Positions 1 through 12,164 of a stretch of 57,129 nt of DNA are shown here, one piece after another. Within the stretch, counting starts at the first letter, position 1. Every line of letters begins with the position of its first letter. Below the pieces are notes generated by a model, which did no database searches, was not told the origin of the DNA, and was given only the letters and a program-made list of their open reading frames with translations. The translations under genes were made by a program, and so were the position numbers. This DNA comes from Porogramme epimiltina (Eukaryota; Basidiomycota; Agaricomycetes; Polyporales; Polyporaceae). The stretch is from the NCBI GenBank assembly GCA_900155495.1, contig FTLJ01000268.1, forward strand, positions 1 to 57,129, written 5' to 3'.

Positions 1-2150
1 GGGCGAGGGTGGAGCCTGTGCTGAGTGCGCGGCGGCGCGGGGGTGTGGAGTGCGAGCGGGGACGCGTGGGCGGGGTGGGAGGGGGTGCGGGACGGACTAA
101 CATGACGACGAGAAGAAAGCGGGCGAGACGGGGGGAGTCAGAGGCCTGTTTTGTGCTTGCAAGGACATCGGGGGGTTAGGCGGGGTGAGCGGGCATGCGA
201 CGGCGGAGGCAGCGTCGACGGGCGGGCGGGCGATGCAGCGAAGAGGGGCGGGGGCGCGGCGGACGGGGCGGGGGGGGNNGCGGACGTCTGAGCGTTTGGA
301 GGGCCAAGTTGGGACTGAGGCTGAGGCTGCAGCTGAGGCTGAGGCTGGGCTCTGTTCGCGGCGGGGCAAGGAAGGCGAGGGCCGAGGGGGGCGGCGGTGG
401 GCTTAAAGACGTGATCGAGCCTGCGATGCGTGTGATGCGCTAGTGCCAAATCGATGTGATCGCTCCCTCGCGTGCGGGCCAAAAATCTCAGGAAAAGGGA
501 GCTCCTCTCGGGTCGTCTGCGGGCGGAGGTGGGCTCGGGGTGGGCTCAGGCCGGGCACGACCTGCCCGCGGCCGCCCGCCCGTTTTGACTGTCGCGCGAG
601 CGGTGGTAGTGCGAGGGTGAGACTCCCAACCCGCCATACACCAGCCCCCACCGCTTCGCTGCTTCCACGCCACGCCTAGAGCCCGGTGCCTATCGCCCTC
701 AACTGTCGCTCGTCCGGATGGTCATCTCGACGTAAGAGCCCGGCAGATAGCGCACGGGCTCCCCTTCCGCCTCGTTGCCACCCATTCACCGATCCCATGT
801 CGTGCGTTGCTAAGAACAGATTACATATCCCCCCTCCCTTGGGCCGCTCGGCTCGATCGTTTGGGGGCACTCATCACCCTCTCGCGCCGCCCATGTCATA
901 GACATACACCCCAGCCAATGTTGATCAGACGCTAGGCCTATTCCAGGTCGCCCACTCCAACTTTGCCTCGCCTCCGCTTTCTTTAGCCAAACGCTATGGA
1001 CACTTGACCACCCCGCACGTCCCCAACCATCTGGCCTTCGCGGGCTCCGCTGGCGTCCGCGAGCGTCCGCGAGGGACGGCATCCTCGCCCTGTTGCACGT
1101 GTATCCGCAGGACACCATAACGATAGCTGCCAAACCAGGTTGTCGTACCCCTTCGCACACAGACAAGGTTGCCACGCTCGTCGCATAAGGTAGATAATGG
1201 CCGGTGCCTTGATCTCTGCCCCGCATTGCAGCCGTGCCTTAGATTCATCGCGTACAGACCGCAGCCTCGCAGCCGGAGCCGCTAGATCGCCATCAACGCC
1301 TACGCATTGGGTGCACTTGATGTTCCAGCGTCTTCACGAGGCATCCGGGAAACATTCCGGGCTCGGGAGGCGTTCCGGCACGCTGCACTCGTCCAAGGTC
1401 ACGGACACGAGGCGCAGGCGGAACTGGGCACGGAGACCGATGAGGTCTTCTGCTGGCGGTTCCGGAATCGTGACGAGGAAGTCGAAGTGCGAGCTGAGCG
1501 CGAGAATCGTTCTATGCGACTGCGGTGGGCACGCCTTGGAACGCCCGGATAAATCCTCGGTGCCCACTCGGCATATGGAGGGCCTTTCGTGCTCCCGCCG
1601 CAGGAGCGCTTGGTGAAGAGTGGTGTGCAGGGTCGTGCCGCCGGAGTAGCTCGGCGCTGACCTATAAGCATACTAGTATGTCAAGGTTAACTTTGAAAGG
1701 TTGAAGACAACCTTATCCTAGCCTGCCAAGCCGGCTTCCTCTCATATTCTGCCTCGAGGCGGTATGTGTAATGGAGTAGGCCTGGCCGCACCTCCAAGCG
1801 AGCCTTGTATTGCGCTCGAGGCCCCAGCTCGCCGGCTACTCATTCGTCGGCGAGAGCGCGGCGCGGTGTCTTGACGCTGTCTCCTGTGGCGTACCGCCAG
1901 CGTTATTGAAATGGCCGCGGCAGGAGCGCTGTGAAAAGCAGCTGTAAAGCCCTCCTCGACGTGCGTCACTCGGCACAGCACGTGTGTACGTACGACATAC
2001 TATGCAGTTGTGCGAATCACGAGCGCAGAAGTAAACTTTGATAGCGAAACATCTGTGTACAAGTGTATATCATACACCAACCCGTGACTTCGTCTCCATA
2101 AGCATCTCCGGGAGGCAAGCCGCCCCGTCCATAGCACGACCTCAGCACGC
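1..2150. other. Region without a recognisable gene
   Basis: No open frame here could be joined to a conserved domain. The first 800 bases are very GC-rich and contain an N run at 278-279. Frames at about 1200-1670 on both strands stay open for 70-140 codons, but they show no motif and no matching splice sites, so I treat them as chance. The part next to 2150 is presumably the 3' flank of the minus-strand CDC37 gene. A gene starting left of the window on the minus strand could have its upstream region here. Confidence 0.4.
278..279. other. Ambiguous bases (NN)
   Basis: Two Ns sit in a run of G residues. This looks like an unresolved homopolymer in the assembly and not like a biological feature. 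Confidence 0.9.
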
Positions 2151-3970
2151 CTAATCCACATCGTCCGCCTTGTCGCCGTCCGCGTCACCGTCGTCTTCGT
2201 CATCCTCATCGTCTCCCTCGTCGTCCGCATCCTCCCCCTCGTCCTTCGCTGCCCGCCCGGTGTCGTCGCGGATGCCGTCCGATGTGAAGTTGAGGATGCC
2301 CGCGATGTCAAGCAACTTGACGACCTCCTCGGCATCCTCGACTTTCATGCGGCCGAGGACCTTGTTCACCTCGTCCAAACTCTGCGCCTTCAGTGCGGCC
2401 TGCAGCGGCGCGTCGAATCCGCTGAACACGTCCCAGCGCATCTGCAGCGCCTTGCGCACGTCCTCGACCGTCACGTCCTCGAACCCGGGGCCCTCGAGCT
2501 CGAGGTGCTCCGGCGGCGGGCCCTCGGGCACGTTGAACGAGATCGACACGTCCGGGTTCTCGGGCACGAGCTGGATCTGCTCCCCGCCCGCCGCCGCCTC
2601 CTCGGCCTTGGATATCCGCACGCGCTCGACGAGGTGCGCGTACGTGTCCTGCACGTCCTTCTCGAACACGCCCGTCGCGCGCGGGTCGCGCGCAATCATC
2701 CTACACGACAGCACGGCGTCAGCGTGAGCTTCGGTGTCAACGGGGAGGTTGCGCGGGAGCGGGAAGGGACGGGCAGGGGAGAGGCGGCGGGCGCGAGAAC
2801 GCGGGCGGAGAGGGGCGGGGGACTCACTTGCGGAAGAGCATGGACGGGCCGTCCTTGCCGAGCTTGTCACAGTACTGCAAGAGGAGGCTCTGGTGCACGC
2901 ACTGCAGCGCGTACTGCGTCTGGCCCGCGCTCTGCGCGCGGAACGCGGCGACGAGAAGGGCGTCGGACGCGCCGGGGACGTAGACGTCGCGGTGGGCCTT
3001 GATGAACTCCCACGACTGCTCGTATCCGCGCACGGGGAGGCGGGAGAACCCTTCCAGCGAGGGCGTTAGCTCGGGCAGCTCGTCCCCCTCGCCTGCTGCG
3101 GCGGCGACGGCGGGCGTTGCCGCGGGCGCGCCCTCGCCGAATGGGGCAGCGGCGACGCCCTTCGGGTTGAGCGTCTCGAACTCGGTGACGGTCTTCGTGG
3201 GTTTGTCGGAGGTGATCGCGCCCTTGACGGGAGGGGGTGCGGGTTTGGGGGGGACGTACTGCGCGTGGTTTGTACGCTCGAGGGGTGTGCTAGGAACAAA
3301 GAGCGAGTACTCACATGTGAATCAAAACCATCGTGGATGTCCTCCGACGTGATCTTGTTGTGCAGCTCGGCCTCCTCCTTCTCCAAGTCTTGCCGTAACT
3401 TCTTCTGCGCCTCGTCTATCTTGGGGAGGTGCGCCTTCAATCCCGCAACGAGCGCGTCTCCAAGCTTGGGGTCGTCCTTCTCTACCCCATTCTTCTTCGC
3501 GTCCTCCCAGATCTGCAACATGAGCGAGAGGACCATCGCATCGTACGTCGGCTGTCCCGGGGCGTTCGTGGGGGGTGCCGCTGGAGATGGGCTCGTCTTG
3601 AACTTCTCGACGAGTGCGGAGAAGTGCGCGGGTCCCTTCTCCTCGACCTCGGCCGCGATCTGGGCGACGCGCGGTTTGAGGACGTCGTTGCAATCGATGT
3701 CGGCCTTGATCGACTTTATGCGCATCTTGCGCTCCTCGCGCTGTTCGTGGATTGCACGCTGCTTCCATCTGAGACATACGTTCGCACTAGTATCGTGCAT
3801 GTGAGGCCAAGAACATACCGAATCAGCGATTTCTTGTCGACATTCGGGTGCCCCTCAATGTCGGAATCATCTGAGAGCTATATCGCCCGTCGGTGGGGAG
3901 ATTCTCGCTCGGGATGGATGGATGGCACGCGCACCTCAAGTTTGTCCCACTTCGAGTAATTCAGTGGCAT
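2151..3970 (-). CDS. CDC37: Hsp90 co-chaperone Cdc37
   Basis: Cdc37 loads client protein kinases onto Hsp90 in the cytosol. Five exons join cleanly: 3970-3935, 3877-3819, 3768-3315, 3258-2828 and 2700-2151, giving 509 residues. The start is fixed by the invariant N-terminus MPLNYSKWDKLE, followed by LSDDSDIEGHPNVDK across the first intron. Ser14 and Ser17 lie in the acidic context that casein kinase 2 phosphorylates in Cdc37 of other species. Residues 30-185 form the charged, coiled-coil kinase-binding region. The middle Hsp90-binding part contains the motif GYEQSWEFIKAH. The C-terminal domain ends in a long Asp/Glu-rich tail with little homology to other family members. All introns have GT-AG ends. 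The gene diverges from the secreted expansin-like gene across about 1.75 kb. Identity is essentially certain; only the third to fifth exon borders could shift slightly. Confidence 0.97.
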
Positions 3971-5726
3971 CGGGGTTGGTGGTGAGGTATGCGAGGGAGC
4001 GCGGAATTAAGAAGAGGTGGATGCGCGGTAAGCTGGAGAGCCTCGTATATCACCAGTGGCTGCAACTGACAAAAGGCTGTCAGGGTGCTCTCGTCGACCT
4101 TTCTGGAAGCTGCGAGAACGGCGAGAGTGGCAGAAAGGGATCGCATTGACATCGGAGGGTGTAGTCGTAACCATGATACAGATACCATGCTAGACGCCCC
4201 TCCTGGCGGCGCATCGGAGGTTGCTGAAGCGTGTATGAAGGCGGATTATTCTGGAGGTCCTCAGGGCGTCGGCATCTGGGAAGGCTGTCGACGCGCTGTG
4301 GCTGTGCATTAGCCGGCGCTGGGACGGATACGGCGCCGGCCAATAACGCATCCTTCGCCTGGACTACCTTCAACAAGCAACGCGTTATTGGCTTCAACCA
4401 TGCGTCTACCATCCAGAATCCAACATTTAGCGTGCTCCAGGGCCAGGTAGTTGGTAAAGAGTCGATCCGCCATGTTTACAGCTCCCGGTAGCGAAGACTT
4501 CATGGGGGTAGACGCCCTCAACGTATCTCCAAGGCCTTTAAACTTTCAACAGATTCAAGCTGATAACCGTTGACCAAGATGGTCCAGCGCGCGAGGTTCT
4601 ACTCCAATCCTCTCCTTTCTTCTTTACTATACACTGATTCCGTGATTGGTCACAGACATTGCTGGTTCTCCGGCCATAATGGTTGGGTTCGACGTGTCCT
4701 CATCAGCGAGGGGTCGTAGATACGCTATCCTCATCCCCAAGGACAACATACTATAATAATATAAGCCCGCCAAGTCCTGATACTGATGTACCCTCCCGCG
4801 TTTGAACAGACAAATTACGGAGAGTTGGCCCGGAGCCGCACACTATTGCAGCTTATGCAGCTTACTGTATTTCTTCACGTGCCCCTCGCCCAAGGGCCCC
4901 GGTTCGATCGTCTGTGCTCACGTTGTCGATCTCTAAACGGAATACAGCTCGATCTCTAGCACCCTATAACTTTTTAACTTACAGCCTCCTCCGGCTAGAC
5001 CGTCCACGTTCAGTGCCGGCGGACTGCGGGGCCGATTCACCGGGCAACCCCGAGGGGTACGTCGCCGGACACTCCACGACGGATAGGAGCGTACCCCAGC
5101 CCGGGAAAAGGTACCTTCGGCGACATCGTCGGTATATCCGAGGGCCTGGCCATTCCGCAGACGTGCGGAGGCGCGGGGAGGGTGACCTTCGTTGCGCGGA
5201 GCACCGCATCGCCCCTTTGGAAGAACTTCTTCCGTCCTCGAAATACGGTGCTCACCCTCTCTCCGTTAGACGCCCAGTGCTGTTTCGTATGCTGCGACGA
5301 AAATCCTCCCCCGCAAACAGGGGTGGTTCATGACGTGGACCCCGGCGCTCAAGGATGCGGATCGACACTCGATCCCTCCGAAATCCTGACCAAGAGAGCG
5401 TTTCAAGACTTCCGCGTCGGTTCCTTGGCGGAGGATCACAATGTTTTTGCTATTCCGGGGTGCTGCGCCCTATTCTCATGTGGCGGCTGCGGTCTGGGCT
5501 ACCTCCAGAAATCACCTCCGATGGTCGACTTGCACAGGGGGCGAAGGTCGGGATCGCCAGCTATGCGTGCCTATGACTTCCGCGTATATAAGGCCTCCTC
5601 CAAAGCTCGTCAAGGTCAAGCCCCACTCTCCTCTCGAGTACTCAACACTCCTACCTTCCTTAGCGTCCGAGCTACCACCAGCAGACACCCCACACGTCAC
5701 TCTTTGACACTCCTGTCCTAACTACA
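3971..5726. other. Intergenic region between CDC37 and the expansin-like gene
   Basis: This is the divergent promoter region of two genes. The frames within it, for example at 4080-4520 and 5180-5720, have no conserved motif and no usable splice partners. The right end carries a TATA box at 5585-5592 and a pyrimidine-rich stretch running up to the ATG at 5727. Nothing else could be supported. Confidence 0.5.
5585..5592 (+). promoter_or_regulatory. TATA box of the expansin-like gene
   Basis: TATATAAG lies 135 bases upstream of the ATG at 5727. A CT-rich tract follows, as is usual at fungal transcription start sites. A strong TATA fits a highly expressed, regulated secreted protein. Assignment rests on position and consensus only. 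Confidence 0.55.
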
Positions 5727-6277
5727 ATGTCTCCCATCACCACTCTCGTCATCTTCTTCACCCTCTTCTTCACCGCGTTCGCGGCCCCCATCGAGTCTGC
5801 CAACCTCGCCAAGCGTTCCCGCTCTGGTCGCGTACGTCCTCTCATCCTCGATCTACCTCTCCATGCTCATTTCCCGTCTATATACACAGGGCACCTGGTT
5901 CGAAGTCGGTCTCGGCGCGTGCGGTAACACCAACGTCGACACCGACAAGATCATTGCCATCTCCTCCAACATCTACGGCAGCGGCACTTACTGCGGCCAG
6001 GTCAGTTTGTTCGCCTTGCGCTCTCAGTACATTGTGCTCACCACCACCTCTCAATAGACCGTTACGATCACTGCGAACGGCAAGACCGCGACTGCTACCG
6101 TCGAGGATGAGTGCCCCAGCTGCGGCTCTGGCGACATCGGTAAGCCTAGTCCCCGGCATTGTGCTCTTTGCAGATACTAATCGTAAATGCCTGTCACCAG
6201 ACATGAGCCCCTCGCTCTTCGAGGAGTTCGACGACCTCGACACCGGTGTCCTCCAGGTCACTTGGAACTTCGAGTAA
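5727..6277 (+). CDS. Secreted expansin-like / RlpA-type double-psi beta-barrel protein
   Basis: Four exons, 5727-5831, 5890-6000, 6058-6139 and 6201-6277, give a 124-residue protein. Residues 1-20 are a signal peptide with the core ITTLVIFFTLFFTAFA, followed by a short propeptide ending in KR-SRSGR, a possible Kex2-type site. The rest is one RlpA-like double-psi beta-barrel. It shows the signature GTWFEVGLGACG, then YGSGTYCGQ, VEDECPSCGSGDIDMSPSLFEEF and a terminal VTWNFE. The paired Cys residues and the Asp in the DMSP loop are those of the fungal barwin/expansin-like group, which also includes proteins annotated as PriA-like. There is no carbohydrate-binding module, so it is the stand-alone form. 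A role in loosening or binding the cell wall is inferred from the family; no enzymatic activity can be claimed. Confidence 0.92.
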
Positions 6278-6935
6278 ACGCTCTCGACCCTCCTCCATCG
6301 CACAGGGGCATCGCTCGGATGCCCCACGTGCCCCTCTCCTGCTATCCAGCTCCATCACATGCCTGCCTTCGTTCAGGCAGCGCCCACGCCGCCCCTTCCC
6401 CTGTGGCGGAAGCCCAACGGCGGCGTGCCGGCCAGGCGCCCCTCACCCCATCTCAGTCGAGCCGCAGGATTTAGGGCGGCTCACGGTACCGCGAATCGGA
6501 CTCTTAGGCTATGGACGGCGGTTAATTATAAATACTTGTAGCTCTACTTGATTTGTGCCACCGTCTGCTGTTGTAGCTCACTACGGCCGACGCTCCAGCT
6601 GCACGTCCGCCAGGTGCGGACATGGCTTGGAGCGTCGTAATCCATAGATGTAGACGCATTCATTTCCCCTCTGCGTGGTGTGAAATTGCTCCTTTTGGTG
6701 CATCTTCAAAACGTTCCTCGGTGGCTATAACAGGATATGTATGGACGTTTGTTAGAAGGTACCGCATCCGCGCTTCCCACTGCCGGCAGCGTGCATAGCA
6801 ATAAACTTCACGCGCGCGCCTGCCGCATACACCCATGATCGGTTTCCTAGGACACATCTGGAACGACAGGTCGCGCTGGATTTGGGCTTCCTTCTCTTCG
6901 TCTACCTCTTTCCGCCCGCCACATACACGCCGGAG
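6278..6935. other. Intergenic region, no feature seen
   Basis: This is the 3' flank of the expansin-like gene and the 5' flank of the phosphatase gene. A reverse-strand frame at 6660-7139 overlaps the first exons of the phosphatase and has no motif, so it is not called. Confidence 0.5.
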
Positions 6936-8258
6936 ATGTCTGTGCTCACGACCAGGGAATATTCGGTGCCTGAATGTTCGTATCATCACAGTGAAAAGCA
7001 GAACTGATGCGACGCTGCGGGATTCATAGATCGTGACTGGGTTCTTCGCGCAAGACGACCCTGATGCCGATGCACAGGCAATTGGAGCGGTTCGTCGCCC
7101 CATCAACATACTTTTCGCCGCTAGCTCATGAGAGTTCACGCGCTACTGCAGCTCCCGGAACGATTTGGACTGTTGGACAATTCGCCACAACGTTGGGAGA
7201 AGCTGACGTGCCGGATAGCTGAGTTGAACGCGGCCGCGGAAATCGGGACACGATACAAGGTATTTTTCTTCGCAAGGCACGGAGAGGGCGTTCGTAAGTG
7301 CATCTATATCACGCAAGTTTAAGTACTAATTCGATTTCCTTCGATAGATAATGTTGGCGAACGGAAGTATGGCACTAAGGTACAAATCACTATGTAGTGG
7401 TCCGCAATATTGTTAACCGGAACACCAACACAGGCTTGGGACGAGTACGTGTACTGTCGCTAAAAGGATTCTGTCACGCTGAAAAGACCATATAAGCTAT
7501 TGGTCAAAGCTTAATGGCGATGGAGAGCTTGTCTGGGGACCGGACCCCGACCTGACAGTCGTTGGTATTGGCCAGGCACTAGCAGCGCGGGAGCTCTGGA
7601 AGAACGAGATGCAACATGGGATACCACTACCACAGAAACACTACGCCAGCCCGATGAAAAGGGCACTACACACATTTCAAGAAACCTTTTCTAGTGGCGA
7701 TCTCGTCAACTCCACCGAGCTGCGCGTTCTGATCCTTGAGGTACACGCTATTCCGACAGACTTGACGCATTACACCGCGGAGCTGACTCGAATTGGCGTA
7801 GAACCTGCGTGAGGAGTACGGCGAGCACACTTGCGACCTCCGCCTCCCACGCTCGGTCGTCGCGAGGGAGTTCTCACCGCCGATGTACAGTTTTGAAGAT
7901 GGTTTCGCGGAGGAAGACGCTATATGGAAGGCAGACGAACGCGAGACTAAGGAGCACGTCCGCGAGCGTGCGCACACGGTCTTGGACCGGATCTTTACTC
8001 AGGACAATGAGACTTGTGAGTTCGGTGCCGGTTCAGGAAGTGGTGCGGTATAGCTGACGCGCGAGCCTTGATCTGTGTTGAGACATCTGCATTACCGCCC
8101 ACAGCGGGATCATCAATGGATTTATGGGCACATTTGGCCGTCCACGGTATGGACTCCCAACAGGAGGTGAGCATTGAAGTTGTTCCGAGAACGGCCTTGT
8201 TGATTTGGAGAACATCTAAGGCGTGCTGCCTTTAGTGATCAAAGCGGTCGACTTGTAG
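6936..8258 (+). CDS. Histidine phosphatase superfamily protein (phosphoglycerate mutase-like)
   Basis: Nine exons were joined: 6936-6965, 7030-7089, 7152-7293, 7348-7379, 7434-7444, 7497-7740, 7802-8015, 8083-8166 and 8221-8258, for 284 residues. The N-terminus MSVLTTREYS leading to GFFAQDDPDAD is typical of the fungal branch of this family. The catalytic RHG motif is at residues 72-74 with His73 as the nucleophile. The second catalytic histidine is His251 in TAHSGIINGF. YWSKLNGDGELVWGPDP and ENLREEYGEHTCD are family-conserved. The family transfers phosphate through a phospho-histidine; the substrate cannot be told. Exon 5 is only 11 nt and encodes most of AWDD, which automated models may miss. 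The last intron is bounded by PTGG and VLPLVIKAV. The canonical Gln after RHG-x in many relatives is Gly-Val here (RHGEGVHN), probably neutral. Confidence 0.93.
7434..7444 (+). other. 11-nt micro-exon of the phosphatase gene
   Basis: The exon lies between a CACAG acceptor and a GTACGT donor. It carries GCT TGG GAC GA and restores the frame between YGTK and YWSKLNGD. It is required for the conserved string YGTKAWDDYWSKLNG. Confidence 0.85.
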
Positions 8259-8713
8259 TGGGGGACTCTCGTGGCGAAGTGGTCCGGGTTGGCGGGAATG
8301 TTACATAACTTTGTGGGAACATCTCTAGGCAATAGTCTTTCGGCGGCGGTGACTCTGCCGGCATTCCTAGGAAGGAATCCTTATGCGGTAGGACTTATGC
8401 GCTGTGCTGCCTCCGGACGGTGGAACCTCCGTTTCCAAGCGAGTCTATTGAAAAGTCGATTGCGATGGGCGAGCATTGTGAACAGAGTTGAAGAGACAAA
8501 AGAAATAGGCATTCCGCTGGAGTAGTGTGGCGTGCCTACTGGACTGGCGCCTATGGCGGCAGGATGGTCCGTGCGTGAGGAGGTTGCCGCGATGGGTCTT
8601 CTCCAAGTACGCTACTTATTATCACGTCCTCATCGTCCTTCCCCTTCTCCTCGTCTTCCCCCTTCACACTCTCCCTCTTCTTGGTTTTCTCGTGGTGCCG
8701 GCACTCTTCTCCC
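8259..8713. other. Promoter region of the zinc-finger gene
   Basis: A long pyrimidine tract at about 8630-8700 (CT runs just before the ATG) marks the likely transcription start zone of the following gene. The frames on either strand show no homology. Confidence 0.45.
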
Positions 8714-11700
8714 ATGTCTGGCTCACTGCTCACCGAGCAACCTCAAGACGCCCCGTCTCAACCGCCACCTTCTGGCACATCCGCAGAAGGTTCTGCCGCC
8801 TCGTTGAGGGCCGCGGCACTCCTCACCCTCAAGTCCAAGAAGAAGCGCAAGCCCACTGTTGCACCCGCAGATCCCCTCCTCCTAGCCCGTACATCCGCAG
8901 CACCACCATCGATACAACTGGACTATGGGAACGAGCAGCCGGCAGATGTCTCCTCTATCGCCTCGTCTCCCGCTGCCCCACCCGTGGTTTCAGCACTCCT
9001 CAAGCCAGAGCCAATGGATCTTGATGGCGCTCTTTCGCGAGAAGAGGGCGAGATTAGCGACACCGAGATGTCACCTGTTGAGTCGCCTCCGCCACCAGAG
9101 CCCTCAACGCCTCGACCTCCGCAAATCCAACCCGCCATATCACGGATGCCTCCACCGCCCCCGCCACAACTGAAGCTGGAACCGATATCACCTTCTCTCA
9201 GCTTCGCCATCCCTCCTCAGCCTGTTGCGTTACCTCCAGCTCTCCCGCCACCGGTCGTAAATGAGAACCATGTTCGGCCAGGACTTACCCGTGAGTCTCG
9301 ATACCGGTGGGGATGTTGCTCAAAGCTCATTGCCGTATTCCAGTCACACAAGTACAGTACGACACCATTAAAGACATCGTCCTCGACCTCCTAGGATGGG
9401 GTGTCCACCCCGAATATCTCGTCGATTGCGGTCTTAGTCGGGAGATAGTCTACTACGTCTTTTACGAGCTCAATCTCCGCCTACCATCCAACCTCGACGT
9501 CAATGGATTGACTCCATATATCCCATCTACCCGTCCCGCCTCTGGTTCTACCCCTCGCCCGAGTCTTTCTAGTGTTCCCCAGGAGGTCCCCGCACCAGCT
9601 GCATCGTCTTCATTATCCGCAGCGGCGCCGCCGTTCATTCCATCTACCGGTGATAGTGCCGATTCTGTACCCCCCAATCTCAACGATATAGAGCAGCAAC
9701 GTAGGGCAGAGCTACTTGCTCGGAAGGCGGCTATCGCATCCCGGAAATTGAAGCTGGAGAAGTCTGCGTCTAACCCCGATCCACTTCCGCCTTCAATACC
9801 TACCGCACCAGCCGGCAGCCGCGTCGAGTCTTTGGATCCCAGCAAGACCGTGGACGACTTCTTGAACAGCATCGAACCTACGTCTTCTCGCCCTACTGGC
9901 ACGGCAACTTCTGAAAATCCTCATCCATCCTCCGCCTCTAGGAGGTTTTCATTGGAAGGGATGGATGTTGACGAGGTCCCTGGTCTTTCTGGCGGCATTA
10001 CCGATTACACGCCTCTTACCCGTCCTTTACCCCAGCGGTCTCTGTCAATCTCTGAGGCTCAATCCCCCCCTCCTTCGGTAGGCTCTACAGCGTCAACCTT
10101 TTCCGCGGTGCCCCCTCCATCCACTGTCATTGGGAGGGATGAACCATTGCTCGACGGCGACGATGACATGGATTCGGTCCCAGGATTGTTCCGTGCTCCG
10201 TCTGAAGAGCTTCCCTCGACGAGCTTTAGAAGAGGAGCTAAACGACCTGTTGCTGCGGACTTTGTCGACATGGATGCTGGTTCTTCTCGTGGGCAACCCT
10301 GGGGGTATCAAGCCGACCCGCATCGGCCCGCTCAGCGTCGCAAGACGAACGGCTTTGCTGGCCTAACACAGCGACGTTGCATCATTGAGTTCAGCGACAG
10401 CGAAGACGACCAAGAGGAAAGTACTCCGTCGACGGATCTGCCTTCACGGACAGACTCTCGGGGGCCTGTCCTCATAACGCCGCAGCCATCCCTTCTCCCC
10501 ACGCCTTCCATCAGCACACCTCCTACTCCATCCATACCTGCTCTGTCGGCCTTAGAGGAAAAAGAAGAGCAGATACGACGAATGAGAGAGATGATCGCTA
10601 GACGTGAACAGACTCGGTTGAGGAAGCTTGTTGTTGTGAGTCCAAACCAATCATTATCTGTCCTCTTCCTTATATCTTGAGTAGCAGTCTCGGTCTACAC
10701 CGTCTTCAAACGATGTATTGGACAATAGCATGCCAGTTAAGCAAGAGGAAGACGATTCCTCCGCCGCCCAATCGTTGGGAACTTCGCGTAGCGCCTCTTC
10801 GTCAACCCCCGGCCCTTCGTCCACTACAGAGGAGGGTTCGGTCGTCGAGGCACTGCTATCGCATGGTGCGTTCTGCTATGGCCACGACCTTCCAGGTCGT
10901 TGACGTTACTCACTTCGTATCCAGAAGTTAATAGTGAACCTACAGTCTCGCAGCCGGCCTCGGAGTTGAACAGTAGCGACACGACGCCCTTCGGTCCATC
11001 TTTTTCACGCAGTTCGAAACCCGTCCCATACTGACGTTCCGTGTCTAGAGACAGCGCCGAATAGATTACAACATCCAACTGCAGGCAACACCGGTATGTT
11101 CAACACTGTTTAACTGTCCGCCTTTTCCTCACACTCTTCTCTTGTGTTTTTCTTCGTTTTCGTTCTGATCTTTGTCCGAATACACCTTCCCCTCCGGTGA
11201 TCCCCCAATTTACATCTACAACTACTTCATTGTGACCCGTTCTCTAGTGTTGACAGATGAGGCACAACAAGAACCGGCAAGGATCATTCTTTTTTGAGCC
11301 GCTTTTGGCGCGGCTTGCCTATATCTATGCTTAACTTGTTTCTGTCGGGGTTTTTGTTCCCTTTTTCGTTTCATTTCTCGTTCTTCTTGCAGGTTATTGC
11401 TTCTGAAGAGCCCCAAGAAGACAATGACGGTGCAGAAGTCGACGTCGTTGGCTCACACCCAGAGACGTCGGCTCAGGTGCGTGTTCATCTCCAGTGTCCA
11501 TATGCGGATCCCCCCTAGGGCTATACATGCCACCAATCCATGCTGACTAGTCGTCGTGTAGATTTCTACGGCCGAAACCTCCACCGATATGGAGAAGCAA
11601 CCTATCGATGATATACCATCATTTCAAACTTACCATTCCGTTTTAGATCGTCATCCGCTCTTACGCGCAGCATCTCGACCGGACGGCACGCTACCACCTG

Positions 11701-12164
11701 CTGCCTCCTCGTCAGTATCGGCTTCTGGGTCATCTTCAAATGTTTCCACAGCTCCCCACATTGATATCCAAGCACTCAAGCAAGTGGCGGTTTTGAAGTA
11801 CTTGTCAGGTGATTCGTGGCAGGTTTGCCCGTATGACTTCAGCGGAGAGTGTAGGGACAAGGATTGCGAGAATTTGCACCTCTCCCGCCTATCAACACTT
11901 GAGCCGGATGGTACGTTCGTCTTTAACTTCGTCCAAGTCGCTAACCTCTTCATTGTTTCTCCACCAATACATGTCTTCCCGCCATGCTTCTACCCTTATC
12001 CAGATGAGGAAATCGCTCAATACCTGTGCAACGTAATCCCGGCAGGCCAGCGATATGGTGTCGACACCTTCCGGAAAGCACTAGATTTAGTCCGACTCGC
12101 ACACCCAACGCTTCCGCTCGACGCCCGCATTCAAGAAGCGTTAAGTCGACTAGGTCTTCGATAG
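8714..12164 (+). CDS. Red1/ZFC3H1-type zinc-finger protein, nuclear exosome targeting
   Basis: This is a large, mostly disordered protein. Well-supported exons are 8714-9290, 9344-10635, 10685-10865, 11393-11476, 11562-11910 and 12004-12164; the one or two exons between 10920 and 11290 are uncertain. Residues 40-46 are a basic KSKKKRK nuclear-localisation type motif. A conserved block, YDTIKDIVLDLLGWGVHPEY through to YVFYELNLRLP, follows the first intron. Two charged helices follow, with the core EQQRRAELLARKAAI and later EEKEEQIRRMREMIARR. Near the C-terminus is the putative zinc finger CPYDFSGECRDKDCENLH, with spacing C-x7-C-x4-C-x3-H. This finger is the signature of fission yeast Red1 and human ZFC3H1, scaffolds of the MTREC/PAXT complexes that bring RNAs to the nuclear exosome. 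The functional assignment comes from the finger and layout. An in-frame ATG at 8681 is an alternative start. Confidence 0.82.

Noticed and set aside
1197..1671. Frames on both strands that might be a gene fragment
   Set aside because: No conserved motif; frames overlap on both strands, as expected for GC-rich chance frames.
2170..3352. Long plus-strand frames opposite CDC37
   Set aside because: These are antisense shadows of CDC37 exons; the Ser-rich and Arg-rich composition comes from reading acidic codons backwards.
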